A stretch of DNA of 64,000 nucleotides from Hylemonella sp. (GCA_030680575.1 JAUXVI010000009.1:1-64000); one strand, 5' to 3'. Positions 9,820 through 24,291 are shown, counted from the first letter of the stretch. Numbers and translations: made by a program. Notes: generated from the letters alone by a model not told the origin.

Positions 9820-11010
9820 TTAGGTTCTGGATTGGACAAACTGGACAATGCGCTCGGCGGCTTCCACGCACTCGGCGGTCTCGGCCACCAGTGCCATGCG
9901 GATGCGCCCGGCGCCGGGGTTGAAGCCGTGGGCTTCGCGGGCGAGGTAGCTGCCGGGCAAAACAGTCACATTGTAAAGAGCGAGCAGCTCGCGCGCGAAA
10001 TCGGTGTCAGAGCCTTTGACGCCGGCCCACAGGTAGAAGGCGGCATCGGGCAGGGCGACGTCCAGCACGTTACTCAGCAGGGGCGTCACCTGCGCGAACT
10101 TCTCGCGGTACAGGTTGCGGTTCTCGATCACGTGCTGCTCGTCATTCCACGCCGCCACGCTGGCGGCCTGCACCACGGTGCTCATGGCGCTGCCGTGGTA
10201 GGTGCGGTAAAGCAGGAAGGGCTTGATCAGCGCCGCGTCACCAGCCACAAAGCCGCTGCGCATGCCCGGCACGTTGCTGCGTTTGGACAGGCTGGTGAGC
10301 GTGATCAGGTTCTTGTAGTCGCTACGGCCGAGTTTCAACGCGGCTTCCAGGCCGCCGAGCGGCGGCTCGTCGCGGAAATAGATCTCGCTGTAGCACTCGT
10401 CGGAGGCGATGACAAAACCGTAGCGGTCGCTCAACTCGAACAGCTTTTTCCACTCGTCCATCGGCATCACGGCGCCGGTGGGGTTGCCGGGCGAGCAGGT
10501 GAAGATCATCTGGGTGCGGGCCCAGACCTCGGCCGGCACGCTGTCCCAGTCGACCGCGAAATTGCGCGCCGGGTCGCTCGGCACGTAGTAGGGCTGGGCG
10601 CTGGCCAGCAGCGTGGCACCTTCGTAGATTTGGTAGAAGGGATTGGGGCAGAGCACGACGGCACCCGGTTTCGTGCCGTCCACCACGGTCTGCGTCAGTG
10701 CAAACAGCGCTTCACGCGAGCCGTTGACCGGCAGGATCTGGGTGGCTGGGTTGACATTCACGCCATAGCGCCGTTGCAGCCAGCCGGCAGCGGCTTCGCG
10801 CAGGGCCGGCTCGCCGGCGGTTGCCGGGTAGCTGGCCAGGCCGCTCAAGTTGGCGGTCAGGGCATCGGTCACCAGCTTGGGCGTGGCATGGCGCGGCTCG
10901 CCAATGCCCAGACTGATGGGGCGGTAGTTCGGGTTGGGCGTGACGCCGGCGAAGAGCTGCTTCAGCCGCTCGAAGGGGTAGGGCTGCAGCCGGGAAAGAT
11001 TCGGATTCAT
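9820..11010 (-). CDS. dapC: Succinyl-diaminopimelate aminotransferase
   Basis: This 396-residue fold-type I PLP aminotransferase has [12 protein letters not shown] near the N-terminus, [22 protein letters not shown] and the PLP lysine in [16 protein letters not shown]. Adjacent dapD and dapE identify the substrate as N-succinyl-L-2-amino-6-ketopimelate. It is the first gene of the minus-strand operon and is divergent from smc, sharing a 144-nt intergenic region that presumably contains both promoters. Confidence 0.93.
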   Translation of the reverse strand: MNPNLSRLQPYPFERLKQLFAGVTPNPNYRPISLGIGEPRHATPKLVTDALTANLSGLASYPATAGEPALREAAAGWLQRRYGVNVNPATQILPVNGSREALFALTQTVVDGTKPGAVVLCPNPFYQIYEGATLLASAQPYYVPSDPARNFAVDWDSVPAEVWARTQMIFTCSPGNPTGAVMPMDEWKKLFELSDRYGFVIASDECYSEIYFRDEPPLGGLEAALKLGRSDYKNLITLTSLSKRSNVPGMRSGFVAGDAALIKPFLLYRTYHGSAMSTVVQAASVAAWNDEQHVIENRNLYREKFAQVTPLLSNVLDVALPDAAFYLWAGVKGSDTDFARELLALYNVTVLPGSYLAREAHGFNPGAGRIRMALVAETAECVEAAERIVQFVQSRT

Positions 11011-11154
11011 GGGGTGCCATTATCCCGTGGATGGCGGCTCCGGCCCCAGGGTGCGGCCATTCGGGGGCGGGCGCTGCGCACACGGTATCATCAAGCCTTC
11101 ACCCGCTCACCCTGGCGGGAAAAAGTCCAATTTAATCAATTACTTAGACTCGCT

Positions 11155-14100
11155 GTGCGTCTTAACTCCATCAAGCTGTCCGGGTTCAAGTCGTTCGCCG
11201 AACCCACCAACTTCATGCTGCCGGGCCAATTGGTGGGCGTGGTCGGCCCCAACGGTTGCGGCAAGTCCAACATCATGGATGCGGTGCGCTGGGTGCTGGG
11301 CGAAAGCCGCGCCAGCGAACTGCGCGGCGAGTCCATGCAGGACGTCATCTTCAACGGCACCAACAACCGCAAGCCGGCCAGTCGCGCCAGCGTGGAGCTG
11401 GTGTTCGACAACGCCGATCACCGCGCCGGCGGTCAGTGGGGCCAGTACGCCGAGGTGGCGGTCAAGCGCGTGCTGACGCGCGACGGCACCTCCAGCTACT
11501 ACATCAACAACCAGCCGGTGCGCCGGCGTGACGTGCAGGACGTGTTCCTCGGTACCGGCCTGGGGCCGCGCGCCTACGCCATCATCGGCCAGGGCACCAT
11601 CAGCCGCATCATCGAATCCAAGCCGGAAGAACTGCGCCTGTTCCTGGAGGAGGCGGCCGGTGTCTCGAAGTACAAGGAACGCCGCCGCGAGACGGAAAAC
11701 CGTCTGTCGGACACGCGCGAGAACCTGACCCGCGTCGAGGACATCCTGCGCGAACTCAACGCCAACCTGGAGAAGCTGGAACGCCAAGCCGAGGTGGCGC
11801 AGAAGTACAACGCGCTGCAGTCCGACGTCACGCTCAAGCAGCACCAGCTCTGGTACCTGCGTCGCAGCGAGGCCGAGGCTGACCAGGCCAAGATCCGCCA
11901 GGACGGCGAAAAGGCCGTCATCGAGCTCGAATCGCGCGTGGCCGATCTGCGCCACATTGAGGCCGATCTGGAAACCATCCGCCAGGCGCACTACGCCGCC
12001 GGCGACCAGGTCAACCAGGCCCAGGGCCTGCTGTACGAGGCCAGCACCGAAGTGGGCCGGCTGGAAGCCGAGATCCGCTTCGTGGTCGAAGGCCGCCAGC
12101 GGGTCGAGGAACGCCTGATCACGCTGAAAGAGCAGACCACCCAGTGGGCCACCCGCAAGGAAGATGCCGCTGCCGAGATTGAGCGGCTGGCAGAACTGGC
12201 GCTGATGGGGGAAGAAAAGAACGAACTGCTGGCCGCCCAGCTGGAAGAGCAGGCCCTGGCCTTGCCCGATCTGGAAGAGGCCCTGCGCCAGACGCAGAGC
12301 CGCGCCAACGAGCAGCGTGGCAGCGTGGCCCAGGTGCAGCAGCAGATCCAGGTGCTGGCCGCCGAGCAGCGCAATATCGAAGAGCAGTCGCGCCAGTTGC
12401 AGCAGCGGCGCGAACGCCTGAGTGCCGACCGCAATGCGCTGGCCGCACCCGACGAAGCGCGCCTGCAGAACCTGCAAAACCAGCTGGCCGAGGCCACCGA
12501 GGCGGCCAGCGTGAACGAGGCCCGTCTGCAGGAGCTGCAGGAGCAGGTGCCGCAACTGGATGAGGCCCGCCGCACCCAGCAGGAAACCGTCAACACCGAA
12601 TCCGCCCGCCAGGCCGACCTGTCGGCACGCATGGAAGCGCTCAAGGCGCTGCAGGAAAAGGTCAAGACCGATGGCAAGCTGCAACCCTGGCTGACCAAGC
12701 ATGGTCTGGCCGATTTGCAGGCCTTGTGGACCAAGATCCACGTCGAGTCCGGTTGGGAAAACGCCTTGGAGGCGGCGCTGCGCGAACGTATGGGGGCGCT
12801 GGAGGTCAGCCGTCTCGACATGGTGCGCGCCTTCGGCGCCGATGCGCCGCCGGCCAAGCTGTCCTTCTACAGTGCGCCGCCGGCCGGTGCGCCGGAGAAG
12901 ACGGCGAGCCTGCCGCGGCTGTCTGACCTGTTGCGCGTCAATGACGCCGGCCTGAAAGCCGTGCTGGTGGACTGGCTGCAAGGCTGTTATGTGGCGCAGA
13001 GCTTCGAGGATGCGCTGGCGCAGCGCGCCCAGTTGCAGCCGGGCGAAACCCTGTACGTCAAGACCGGGCACGCCGTCAGCGCACACAGCGTTAGCTTTTA
13101 TGCACAGGATTCCGAACAGGCCGGCCTGCTGGCCCGCGCCCAGGAAATCGAGAACCTGGAAAAGCAGTTGCGTGCCCAGTCCCTCATTGTTGATGAAGCA
13201 CGCAGCGCCCTGATCCGCGCCGAAGCCGCCTACGCCGATGCCTCGCAGCGCCTGGTGACGGCACGTCGGGAGGCGAGCGAGAGCCAGAGCCGTTCGCACG
13301 AGTTGCAGGTCGAGACCTTGCGCCTGACGCAGCTGGCCGAGCAGACCCGCGCCCGCAGCGAGCAGATTGCCGGCGACATGGCCGAAGTCGACGCCCAGCT
13401 GGAAGACCTGCAGGAACGCCGTGTGGCGGCCGAAGCCCGCTTCGAAGAACTCGACATGCAACTGGCCGACAGCCAGGAACGTCACGCCCAGCTGGACGAA
13501 AAGGTGCTGGAGGCCGAGCGCAAGCTGGGCGCCTGCCGCGAACAGCAGCGCAGCCTGGAGCGCCAGGCGCAAGAAGCCACCTTCTCGCTGCGCACGTTGG
13601 ATGCCCGCAAGGCCGAGTTGTCGCGCGCCATCGAAACCGCCGAGCAGCAGGCCACCTCGCTGGTGGCGGAAGAACAGCGTGCCCGTGACGAACTGGTGCG
13701 CCTGACCGATGCCGCCGCCCAGGCCGGCTTGCAGAATGCCTTGGCGCTCAAGCTGGAGCGCGAGCAGGTGCTGGCGGCCAAGCGCAGCGAATACGACGAC
13801 CTGACGACCAAGCTGCGCGCCAGCGACGAGCGTCGCCTGCAGCTTGAGCGCGAGCTGGAGCCGCTGCGCCAGCGCATCACCGATTTCCAGCTCAAGGAAC
13901 AGGCCGCGCGTCTGGGGCTGGAGCAGTACGCCCAGTTGCTGGCCGATGCCCAGGCCGACCTGGAGGCCGTGGCCAAGTCCATCACGGAAGGCAATGTCCG
14001 CCTGACCGGCCTGCAGGGCGAGATTGACCGCCTGAACCGCGAGATTGCCGCGCTCGGTGCCGTCAACCTGGCAGCGCTGGACGAGTTGGCCCATGCCCGC

Positions 14101-14670
14101 GAACGCAAACAGTTCCTCGATGCCCAGTCGCTGGACCTGACCGATGCCATGAACACGCTGGAAGCCGCCATCCGCAAGATCGATGGCGAGACGCGTGAAC
14201 TGCTGGGCGGCACCTTCAAGATCGTCAACGAACACTTTGGCAAGATGTTCCCCGAGCTGTTCGGCGGCGGCCAGGCCAAGCTGATCATGACCGGCGACGA
14301 GATTCTGGATTCCGGCGTGCAGGTGATGGCGCAGCCGCCGGGCAAGAAGAACCAGACCATTCACCTGCTGTCGGGTGGCGAGAAGGCGCTGACCGCCATC
14401 GCGCTGGTGTTCGCGATCTTCCAGCTCAATCCGGCGCCGTTCTGTCTGCTGGACGAGGTGGACGCGCCGCTGGACGACGCCAACACCGAGCGTTACGCCA
14501 AGCTGGTGTCCAGCATGAGCAAAGGCACCCAGTTCCTGTTCATCAGCCACAACAAGATCGCGATGGAGATGGCCGAGCAGTTGATCGGCGTGACCATGCA
14601 GGAGCAGGGCGTGTCGCGCATCGTGGCAGTGGACATGGAGTCCGCTGTCTCCATGGTTGAGGCAGCTTGA
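11155..14670 (+). CDS. smc: Chromosome segregation protein SMC
   Basis: This 1171-residue SMC ATPase condenses chromosomes with ScpA/ScpB. Walker A GPNGCGKSN lies at about 32-40. Long Glu/Gln/Arg-rich coiled coils flank the hinge (about 515-640). The C-terminal head has signature LLSGGEKALTAIALVFA and Walker B FCLLDEVDAPLDDAN. The GTG at 11155 gives the family N-terminus M-RLNSIKLSGFKSFAEPT; the frame is open far upstream, but that part is antisense to dapC/dapD. No clear Shine-Dalgarno precedes it, and bases 11121-11148 are locally AT-rich. It heads smc-zipA-ligA. Confidence 0.96.
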   Translation: MRLNSIKLSGFKSFAEPTNFMLPGQLVGVVGPNGCGKSNIMDAVRWVLGESRASELRGESMQDVIFNGTNNRKPASRASVELVFDNADHRAGGQWGQYAEVAVKRVLTRDGTSSYYINNQPVRRRDVQDVFLGTGLGPRAYAIIGQGTISRIIESKPEELRLFLEEAAGVSKYKERRRETENRLSDTRENLTRVEDILRELNANLEKLERQAEVAQKYNALQSDVTLKQHQLWYLRRSEAEADQAKIRQDGEKAVIELESRVADLRHIEADLETIRQAHYAAGDQVNQAQGLLYEASTEVGRLEAEIRFVVEGRQRVEERLITLKEQTTQWATRKEDAAAEIERLAELALMGEEKNELLAAQLEEQALALPDLEEALRQTQSRANEQRGSVAQVQQQIQVLAAEQRNIEEQSRQLQQRRERLSADRNALAAPDEARLQNLQNQLAEATEAASVNEARLQELQEQVPQLDEARRTQQETVNTESARQADLSARMEALKALQEKVKTDGKLQPWLTKHGLADLQALWTKIHVESGWENALEAALRERMGALEVSRLDMVRAFGADAPPAKLSFYSAPPAGAPEKTASLPRLSDLLRVNDAGLKAVLVDWLQGCYVAQSFEDALAQRAQLQPGETLYVKTGHAVSAHSVSFYAQDSEQAGLLARAQEIENLEKQLRAQSLIVDEARSALIRAEAAYADASQRLVTARREASESQSRSHELQVETLRLTQLAEQTRARSEQIAGDMAEVDAQLEDLQERRVAAEARFEELDMQLADSQERHAQLDEKVLEAERKLGACREQQRSLERQAQEATFSLRTLDARKAELSRAIETAEQQATSLVAEEQRARDELVRLTDAAAQAGLQNALALKLEREQVLAAKRSEYDDLTTKLRASDERRLQLERELEPLRQRITDFQLKEQAARLGLEQYAQLLADAQADLEAVAKSITEGNVRLTGLQGEIDRLNREIAALGAVNLAALDELAHARERKQFLDAQSLDLTDAMNTLEAAIRKIDGETRELLGGTFKIVNEHFGKMFPELFGGGQAKLIMTGDEILDSGVQVMAQPPGKKNQTIHLLSGGEKALTAIALVFAIFQLNPAPFCLLDEVDAPLDDANTERYAKLVSSMSKGTQFLFISHNKIAMEMAEQLIGVTMQEQGVSRIVAVDMESAVSMVEAA

Positions 14671-14674
14671 TCCG

Positions 14675-17796
<3,122 letters not shown>

Positions 17797-17871
17797 CCGT
17801 GCTGACCCCTAGACTTCCAAGCGGTTAGACGGGCTTTGGTCGATTCAACAACAAAAGGGCAGGGGGAATAC

Positions 17872-19452
17872 ATGGATTTTTTCAAACGACTGGCGTTCAA
17901 GCGCATCGGGGCGCGGCTGGGTACTGGGTTTGGCGTGGTGCTGGCCTTGATGCTGCTCATGTTGCTGGCAGCCGGCATTCAGCTCTGGCGCATCCAGGCG
18001 CACAACACCGACAACGTGCGCCACACGGAACGCCTGGTGCTGGTGCAGGAGTGGTCCGCCCTGGTTCGCACCAATCTGGACCGGGCCTTGACCGCCAGCC
18101 GACTGGATGCGGCCATCGGTGACGACGAAGGGCTGCGTACCGCCATGGGCAGTGTGCTCAACCGGCTCAACGAAGACATGGCGGCTACCGCGACGGCCAC
18201 CGTGGGCTTGCAGAAAAAGGTGAGCGATGTCACGGATGAGCCGGTGATCGCTGCCATGGTGGAGAAAATCAATCAGGCGCGTACGCGTTTCGTGAGCATC
18301 CGCGCCCAGGTCCGTGATGACATCCAGATGGGTGAGGGCAGCAAGCGCATCGACAGCGAGCTGGTGCCACTGGCGCAGTCCATGCTCAAGTCGCTGGACG
18401 AGCTGGTGCTGAACCTCAAGTCGCGCAGCACGACGGCTACCGAGCAACTGGCCGGCACGGTGGATCAGGCCAACCAGATCTTGATTCTTATTTGCGGGGT
18501 GGCGATGGCGCTCGGCGCCGTGATTGCCTGGTTGACGACCCGTGCCATCACCGGGCCGATGCGCGATGCGGTGGCGATTGCCGAGCACATTGCCCATGGC
18601 GATCTGACCCACAACTTTGAGACCGAGCGCCCGGATGAAATCGGTTCCATGTTGCGCCGGCTGTCGCTGATGCAGCAGAAGTTGCGTTCGGCGTTTACCG
18701 ACATCGGCCATGCGACCGAGCAGATCGGTCATGCCAGCTCCGAAGTTGCCAGTGGCAACGCCGACCTGTCGCACCGCACCGAGCAGGCGGCCAGCAGTCT
18801 GCAGGAAACGGCTTCCTCGATGGAGCAGCTCACCGGCACGGTCCAGCAGTCGGCCGAGTCGGCACGTGTGGCCAATCAACTGGCCGCTTCGGCCACCCAA
18901 GTGGCCCAGCGCGGCGGCCAGGTGGTGGGGCAGGTGGTGGCCACCATGGACGAGATCAACCAGAGCTCCAGCCAGATTGCCAACATCATCGGTGTGATCG
19001 ACAGCATTGCCTTCCAGACCAACATCCTGGCCTTGAATGCCGCGGTGGAGGCGGCGCGGGCCGGGGAGCAGGGGCGCGGCTTTGCGGTGGTGGCATCCGA
19101 AGTGCGCAGCCTGGCCCAGCGTTCGGCCGAAGCGGCGCGGGAGATCAAGGGCCTGATCGATGCCAGCGTGGGCAAGGTCGAGGCCGGCGCCCGTCTGGTG
19201 CGCGATGCCGGCAGCACGATGGATGACATCGTCGCCAGCGTGCAGCGTGTCACCAACATGATTGCCGACATCAGCGCGGCGTCGACCGAGCAGAACCAGG
19301 GTATCGGCCAGATGAATGCTGCCGTCAGCCATCTCGACAAGGTGACGCAGCAGAACGCGGCGCTGGTGGAGGAATCGGCCGCGGCAGCCGAAAGTCTGAA
19401 AGATCAGGCGCAGCGTCTGGCCGGCATCATGGCGGCGTTCCGTCTGGCCTGA
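17872..19452 (+). CDS. Methyl-accepting chemotaxis protein with periplasmic four-helix sensor
   Basis: This 526-residue receptor has TM1 (about 18-43) and an approximately 155-residue helical periplasmic domain. The [20 protein letters not shown] segment is typical of four-helix-bundle sensors of Comamonadaceae. TM2 (about 202-222), HAMP, and a signalling domain with the [20 protein letters not shown] tip follow. The ATG at 17872 has an AGGGGGAA ribosome site six bases upstream and is preferred over an in-frame start at 17836. It ends AAFRLA, without the WxxF CheR tether seen at the window start. The ligand is unknown. It is convergent with ybaN. Confidence 0.9.
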   Translation: MDFFKRLAFKRIGARLGTGFGVVLALMLLMLLAAGIQLWRIQAHNTDNVRHTERLVLVQEWSALVRTNLDRALTASRLDAAIGDDEGLRTAMGSVLNRLNEDMAATATATVGLQKKVSDVTDEPVIAAMVEKINQARTRFVSIRAQVRDDIQMGEGSKRIDSELVPLAQSMLKSLDELVLNLKSRSTTATEQLAGTVDQANQILILICGVAMALGAVIAWLTTRAITGPMRDAVAIAEHIAHGDLTHNFETERPDEIGSMLRRLSLMQQKLRSAFTDIGHATEQIGHASSEVASGNADLSHRTEQAASSLQETASSMEQLTGTVQQSAESARVANQLAASATQVAQRGGQVVGQVVATMDEINQSSSQIANIIGVIDSIAFQTNILALNAAVEAARAGEQGRGFAVVASEVRSLAQRSAEAAREIKGLIDASVGKVEAGARLVRDAGSTMDDIVASVQRVTNMIADISAASTEQNQGIGQMNAAVSHLDKVTQQNAALVEESAAAAESLKDQAQRLAGIMAAFRLA

Positions 19453-19456
19453 GGCA

Positions 19457-19903
19457 CTAGCGCTCGGCGGCTTCTGCCTCGTCGGTCTGCTGTTCCGGCC
19501 GGCGCCACAACCACACGGCCACCGCCGTCATGCAGGTTATGGCCAGCCCGGCGGCCCAGCGCGGGTGGGCGCTCAGCAGCAGGTAAAGCCCGCTGGCGCT
19601 CATGACCCCTGTGGCAACCCATTTGGCGCGTCGCCGCACCACGCCACCGCGGCGCCAGTCGCGGATCATCGGCCCGAAGGCGGTGTGTTCCTCCAGCCAG
19701 GCCAGCAGGCGTGGTGAACTGCGCGCCGCCGCCCAGGCCGATAGCAGGATGAAAGGCGTGGTTGGCAGCACCGGCAGGAAAATGCCGATCACACCCAGCA
19801 TCAGGAACAGCAACGCCAGCACCAGATAGACCCAGCGCAACAGCGCCGACAGCGGAGCGGCCAGGACCTGAGGGCGCGGTGCGGATGGGCGGGGCAGCGG
19901 CAT
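19457..19903 (-). CDS. ybaN: YbaN/DUF454 family inner-membrane protein
   Basis: This 148-residue protein has about three hydrophobic helices (27-50, 95-110, 115-130). It carries the family core [20 protein letters not shown] and a WL-EEH-FGP-IRDWR segment. The function of the family is not established. It stands alone between a chemoreceptor and def, with an acidic C-terminal tail. Confidence 0.85.
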   Translation of the reverse strand: MPLPRPSAPRPQVLAAPLSALLRWVYLVLALLFLMLGVIGIFLPVLPTTPFILLSAWAAARSSPRLLAWLEEHTAFGPMIRDWRRGGVVRRRAKWVATGVMSASGLYLLLSAHPRWAAGLAITCMTAVAVWLWRRPEQQTDEAEAAER

Positions 19904-19955
19904 GACGTCATTGTGCCGCTCTTGTATGCTTGAGTGCTACCGATTCCGAACTCTC

Positions 19956-20495
19956 ATGACCGTACGTACCATTCTCAAGATGGGTGACCCGCGCCTGCTG
20001 CGCGTGGCCCAGCCCGTGACCGAATTCGACAGCGACGCGCTGCATCTGCTCATCACCGACCTGCTCGACACCATGCAGGCAGCCAATGGCGCCGGGCTGG
20101 CGGCGCCGCAGATTGGCGTTGATCTGCAGGTGGTGATCTTTGGCAGCGGTGAGTTCAACCCGCGCTACCCGGATGCGCCCGTGGTGCCGCGCACCGTGCT
20201 GTGCAACCCGGTCATCACGCCGATGGGCGAGGCGGAGGAAGAGGGCTGGGAGGGCTGCCTGTCGGTGCCGGGCCTGCGTGCGGTGGTGCCGCGTTACTCC
20301 CGCATCCGCTACACCGGCTTCGACCAGTACGGCGATGCCATTGAGCGCACGGTCGAGGGCTTCCATGCCCGCGTGGTGCAGCACGAGTGCGACCACCTGA
20401 TGGGCAAGCTCTACCCGATGCGGGTGCGCGACTTCACGAAGTTCGGCTTCACCGAGGTGCTGTTTCCGGGCCTGGATGCCGGGCAGGACGACTGA
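19956..20495 (+). CDS. def: Peptide deformylase
   Basis: This 179-residue metal hydrolase removes the formyl group from nascent N-formylmethionine. All three motifs are visible: [10 protein letters not shown] (about 46), EGCLSVPG with the metal Cys (about 99) and QHECDHLMG with the HExxH-type metal ligands (about 142). The start [15 protein letters not shown] is chosen; the upstream in-frame extension to 19902 overlaps ybaN and lacks similarity. It converges on glnD, with a type-B repeat between the two stops. Confidence 0.96.
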   Translation: MTVRTILKMGDPRLLRVAQPVTEFDSDALHLLITDLLDTMQAANGAGLAAPQIGVDLQVVIFGSGEFNPRYPDAPVVPRTVLCNPVITPMGEAEEEGWEGCLSVPGLRAVVPRYSRIRYTGFDQYGDAIERTVEGFHARVVQHECDHLMGKLYPMRVRDFTKFGFTEVLFPGLDAGQDD

Positions 20496-20521
20496 GGCGG
20501 CAAGCCGGAGAGATTGAGCGT

Positions 20522-20593
20522 CGCCGGGCCGCCCCAAGGCGCGAGGGCCCCCTTGGGGGGCAGCGAACCACACGCAGTGGGGAGCGTGGGGGC
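20522..20593 (-). repeat. Palindromic repeat type B, copy R3 (3' of glnD)
   Basis: The GTGGGGGC edge ends one base from the glnD stop (20595-20597). Parts are the GGGCCGCCCCAAGGCG hairpin, a GCCCCC-TTG-GGGGGC hairpin (6-bp arms) and the GAGCGTGGGGGC edge. It shares this order with R4 and R5, which lie inside genes, and its orientation relative to the upstream gene is the same as in type-A copies. Confidence 0.82.
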
Positions 20594-20594
20594 G

Positions 20595-23270
20595 CTATGA
20601 CGACAGCACGTCCAGCAGTTCGGTCTCGATCGCCAGCTGCGCGCGGTTGTTCTGCAGGGCCTCACCACAGATCAGGAAGCTGTCGTCCACCCGCTCGCCC
20701 AGGGTGTTGACTTTGGCCAGCTGCAGGTTGATGCCATGCTGTGCCAGCACGCGTGCGACCTTGTACAGCAGGCCGGTCTGGTCGCTGGCGGTGATGCTGA
20801 GCAGCCAACGTTGGGCTTTTTCGTCCGGCCGCAGGCTGACGCGCGGCATGAAGGGAAAGCTTTTGACGCGTCGCGACTGGCGGCCGCGGCTGGGGGTGGG
20901 CAGCGGACCGCCCGCCGTGATGGTGCGCGCCAGTTCGGCCTCCACCAGATTGGTCAGTTCACGGTAGTGGTCGGGCATGGCCGACGTGACGATCTGGAAG
21001 GTGTCGAGTGCATAGTTGTTGCGCGCGGTGTGGATGCGGGCGTCGAGAATGCTGAAGCCGGCATGATCGAAATAGCCACAGATGCGGGCGAACAGATCGG
21101 GCTGGTCCTTGGCGTAGACCAGCACCTGAAGACCTTCGCCCACCGGTGAACGCCTGGCCCGTACGATGGGCTTGTCGGAGCCCACCACGCGTGACAACTG
21201 TCGGGTGTGCCAGGCGATGTCGGCCGCGTCGTGGCGCATGAAGTAGCTCACATCCAGCGTGTCCCACAGCGGTTTGTGCGCCTCGAAGGGCAGCGAGTGC
21301 AGCGCCAGCTGGATCAGCGCCTCGCGCTTGCGGGCCTCCACCTCGGCATCGGGCGAGGGGACCAGGCCACCCAGGGCGCGCAGTGTGTAGCGGTACAGGT
21401 CTTCCAGCAGCTTGCCTTTCCAGGCATTCCAGACCTTGGGGCTGGTGCCGCGGATGTCGGCCACGGTGAGCAGGTAGAGCGCCGTCAGGTAACGCTCGCT
21501 GCCGACCTGCTTGGCAAAAGCGGCGATCACATCCGGATCGGTCAGGTCGGACTTCTGTGCAATGTGGCTCATCGACAGGTGTTCCTTGACCAGGAATTCG
21601 ATGAGTTGGGCATCGTCGCGTGCGATGCCGTGCTGTCGGCAGAAGTGCCGCACCTCGGCAGCGCCCAGCGTGGAATGGTCGCCGCCACGGCCTTTGGCGA
21701 TGTCGTGAAACAGCGCCGCCGCATAAAGCAGCCAGGGTTTGTCCCAGCCCGCGGCCAGTTGCGAGCAGAACGGGTATTCGTGCGTGTGCTCGGCCATGAA
21801 AAAGCGCCGAACATTGCGCAGCACCATCAGGATGTGCTGGTCCACGGTGTAGACATGGAACAGGTCGTGCTGCATCTGGCCGACGATGCGGCGGAAGGGC
21901 CAGAGGTAACGCCCCAGCACCGAGGTCTGGTTCATCAGGCGTATCGCGTGCGTGATGCCTTCCGGCTGCTGCAGGATGCGCATGAAGGTCTGCTGGTTGA
22001 CCGGGTCCTTGCGGAATTTCCCGTCCATCAGGCTGCGTGCGTTGTACAGGGCGCGCAGCGTGCGCGCCGACAGGCCCTTGGCTCCTTCGGTGGTCTGGTA
22101 GACCAGAAAGGTCTCCAGGATGGCATGCGGTTCGCGCTGGTAGAGCTCGTCGCTGCGCACCTCGATCAGGCCGGCCTTGTCGGCAAAGCGCTCGTTGATC
22201 GGCAGCGGCGGCTGTGCGGTGGGGTTGAGCCGCTCCTCGATGTTGAGCAGCAGGATCTGGTTGAGCTGTGCCACCGCCTTGGCGGCCCAGTAGTAATGGC
22301 GCATCAGCGCTTCGCTGGCACGGACCTTGGTCCGGACATCGTTGGTATCTGATCGTTTCGCCGACGGGCCGCCCCTAGGCGGAACAGCCCCCTCGGGGGG
22401 CAGCGAGGACACGTCAGTGCCGAGCGTGGGGGCCGGCAGTCCGTAGCCAAAGGTGTTGGCCACCGCGGTCTGCAGGTCGAACACCAGCCGGTCCTCGCGC
22501 CGGCCGGCGATCAGGTGCAGGCGCGTGCGGATGAGCTGCAGCATGGCCTCGTTGCGTTTGAGCTGGCGCACCTCGAAGAGGGTGGCCAGGCCGGATTTGG
22601 CCAGTTCATCCCAGGATTTGCCGTAGCCGGCGGCCTGGGCCACCCAGAGGATGATCTGCAGGTCGCGCAGGCCACCGGGGGACTCCTTGCAATTCGGCTC
22701 CAGCGCGTAGGGGGTGTCCTCGAACTTGCTGTGGCGCTGCTGCATTTCCAAGGTCTTGGCGACAAAGAAGGCGCGCGCGTCCAGGCTCTGGCGGAACTGC
22801 TCGCGGAAGGCCTTGAACAGCTCGGTGTTGCCGGCAATCAGGCGCGACTCCAGCAATGCCGTCTGCACCGTCACATCCTTGGCCGCCTCGGCCAGGCATT
22901 CGGGCACGGAGCGTACGCTGGAGCCGATTTCCAGGCCGGCGTCCCAGCAGCTGCTGATGAAGGCCTCGATGCGCTGGCGCAGGAACTCGTCGCTGTCGGG
23001 AGACTGCCCCTCGGGCAGCAACAGCAGCACGTCAATGTCGGAGGATGGGAACAGCTCGCCGCGGCCGAAGCCGCCGACCCCGACCAGAGCGAAGGGCTGG
23101 CCGAAGCCAGCTTGTTTCCACAGGGTCTTGAGTGTGTTGTCGGCCAAGCGGGCCAACTGGCGCAGCGTGCTGCGCACATGGCGCGTGGAGGCGCCGCTTT
23201 CGGTGACGTTCTTCAACAGTTCGGCCTTGCGGGCGCGGTACTGGTCTCTCAAAGTCTGGATGGTTTGCAT
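20595..23270 (-). CDS. glnD: [Protein-PII] uridylyltransferase / uridylyl-removing enzyme GlnD
   Basis: This 891-residue nitrogen sensor modifies PII according to glutamine. The nucleotidyltransferase motif [19 protein letters not shown] lies near 70, with a helical GlnE-like region, an HD domain ([13 protein letters not shown]) for uridylyl removal and two C-terminal ACT domains. Unusually, residues about 279-307, between the first domain and [15 protein letters not shown], are encoded by a type-B repeat ([16 protein letters not shown]) that keeps the frame. ATG at 23270 is preferred over TTG at 23276. It lies 40 bases after map, so the two are probably co-transcribed. Confidence 0.95.
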   Translation of the reverse strand: MQTIQTLRDQYRARKAELLKNVTESGASTRHVRSTLRQLARLADNTLKTLWKQAGFGQPFALVGVGGFGRGELFPSSDIDVLLLLPEGQSPDSDEFLRQRIEAFISSCWDAGLEIGSSVRSVPECLAEAAKDVTVQTALLESRLIAGNTELFKAFREQFRQSLDARAFFVAKTLEMQQRHSKFEDTPYALEPNCKESPGGLRDLQIILWVAQAAGYGKSWDELAKSGLATLFEVRQLKRNEAMLQLIRTRLHLIAGRREDRLVFDLQTAVANTFGYGLPAPTLGTDVSSLPPEGAVPPRGGPSAKRSDTNDVRTKVRASEALMRHYYWAAKAVAQLNQILLLNIEERLNPTAQPPLPINERFADKAGLIEVRSDELYQREPHAILETFLVYQTTEGAKGLSARTLRALYNARSLMDGKFRKDPVNQQTFMRILQQPEGITHAIRLMNQTSVLGRYLWPFRRIVGQMQHDLFHVYTVDQHILMVLRNVRRFFMAEHTHEYPFCSQLAAGWDKPWLLYAAALFHDIAKGRGGDHSTLGAAEVRHFCRQHGIARDDAQLIEFLVKEHLSMSHIAQKSDLTDPDVIAAFAKQVGSERYLTALYLLTVADIRGTSPKVWNAWKGKLLEDLYRYTLRALGGLVPSPDAEVEARKREALIQLALHSLPFEAHKPLWDTLDVSYFMRHDAADIAWHTRQLSRVVGSDKPIVRARRSPVGEGLQVLVYAKDQPDLFARICGYFDHAGFSILDARIHTARNNYALDTFQIVTSAMPDHYRELTNLVEAELARTITAGGPLPTPSRGRQSRRVKSFPFMPRVSLRPDEKAQRWLLSITASDQTGLLYKVARVLAQHGINLQLAKVNTLGERVDDSFLICGEALQNNRAQLAIETELLDVLSS
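22359..22433 (-). repeat. Palindromic repeat type B, copy R4, in frame inside glnD
   Basis: The copy has a CCGCC-CCTA-GGCGG hairpin, a GCCCCC-TCG-GGGGGC hairpin (6-bp arms) and the GTGGGGGC edge at 22426-22433. Bases 22385-22433 match R5 in purL (26147-26195) at 48 of 49 positions by eye. Its orientation relative to glnD transcription is the same as that of R3 at the glnD 3' end. It adds about 28 residues to a domain junction without breaking the frame. Confidence 0.88.
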
Positions 23271-23310
23271 CACCAAAATGAAGCAGGAATCAGGCCAGAC
23301 GAGGCGAAGG

Positions 23311-24126
23311 TCAGGCCTGCGCGGTGGCCGTCACGAAAGCCGGTATCGGCGGGCTGCCGGCCGACAGCGTCAGAACCTCATAGCCGGTGGGCGTGACCAG
23401 CACCGTGTGCTCCCACTGGGCCGACAGCGAATGGTCCTTGGTGACGATGGTCCAGCCGTCGCCCAGTTCCTTGATGTCGCGCTTGCCGGCGTTGATCATA
23501 GGCTCGATGGTGAAGATCATGCCGGGCTTGAGCTCGTCCAGTGTGCCGGGTTTGCCGTAGTGCAGCACCTGTGGCTCTTCGTGGAAGCCCAGGCCGATGC
23601 CGTGGCCGCAGAACTCGCGCACCACGGAAAAACCGTTGCTTTCGGCGAATTTCTGGATCGCCCAACCGATGTCGCCCAGGTGCGCACCCGGCTTGACCTG
23701 CATGATGCCGTGCCACATGGCGTCATAGGTCATGGCGCACAGGCGCTTGGCCGCAATCGAGGTCTCGCCGACCTGGAACATGCGGCTGGTGTCGCCATGC
23801 CAGCCGTCCTTGATGACGGTGATGTCGATGTTGACGATATCGCCCTTCTTGAGCGGCTTGTCGTTCGGAATGCCGTGGCAGACCTGGTGGTTGATCGAGG
23901 TGCAGATCGACTTCGGATACGGGTTGTAGCCCGAGGGGGCGTAATTCAGCGGGGCGGGAATGGCACCCTGCACGTCAACCATGTAGCCGTGGGCCAGCAT
24001 GTCCAGCTCATTGGTGGTGATGCCGGGCTTGATGTGGGGGGTCAGGAAATCCAGCACTTCGGAGGCCAACTTGCCTGCCACGCGCATGCCGGCGATGCCG
24101 GCTTCGTCTTTGTAGGTGATCGTCAT
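23311..24126 (-). CDS. map: Type I methionine aminopeptidase
   Basis: This 271-residue enzyme removes the initiator methionine. Metal ligands are seen in [20 protein letters not shown] (two Asp), [12 protein letters not shown] (His), MIFTIEPM (Glu) and WEHTVLV (Glu). The substrate-pocket CHGIPND segment is present. It is upstream of glnD in the usual betaproteobacterial order and divergent from purL. Confidence 0.96.
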   Translation of the reverse strand: MTITYKDEAGIAGMRVAGKLASEVLDFLTPHIKPGITTNELDMLAHGYMVDVQGAIPAPLNYAPSGYNPYPKSICTSINHQVCHGIPNDKPLKKGDIVNIDITVIKDGWHGDTSRMFQVGETSIAAKRLCAMTYDAMWHGIMQVKPGAHLGDIGWAIQKFAESNGFSVVREFCGHGIGLGFHEEPQVLHYGKPGTLDELKPGMIFTIEPMINAGKRDIKELGDGWTIVTKDHSLSAQWEHTVLVTPTGYEVLTLSAGSPPIPAFVTATAQA

Positions 24127-24291
24127 GGGGGTGAATTATCCCATTGGCCGAGGATTCCCGCAGGCGGGAACGGTAAAGTCCGCCGGGACTTCAGCGCAGA
24201 CTCACAATTGCCTGCCAGGGCTTGTGACGTCGGAGCTAAAATTGGCGGTTTCCTCGGACCACCGTCCGCCACCCTCATCAAGGCCACCACA

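Noticed and set aside
9571-11154. Open frame extending smc upstream to 9571 (1699 residues)
   Set aside because: The extra 528 residues are antisense to dapC/dapD, have no family similarity, and SMC starts with RLNSIKLSGFKSF at the GTG 11155.
20522-20593. R3 as an ordinary bidirectional terminator between def and glnD
   Set aside because: There is a hairpin but no T-run, and the same module occurs inside genes, so the repeat call explains more; a termination role is not excluded.
22714-24291. Open frame extending purL upstream to 22714
   Set aside because: It is antisense to glnD and map; PurL homologues start at [10 protein letters not shown].
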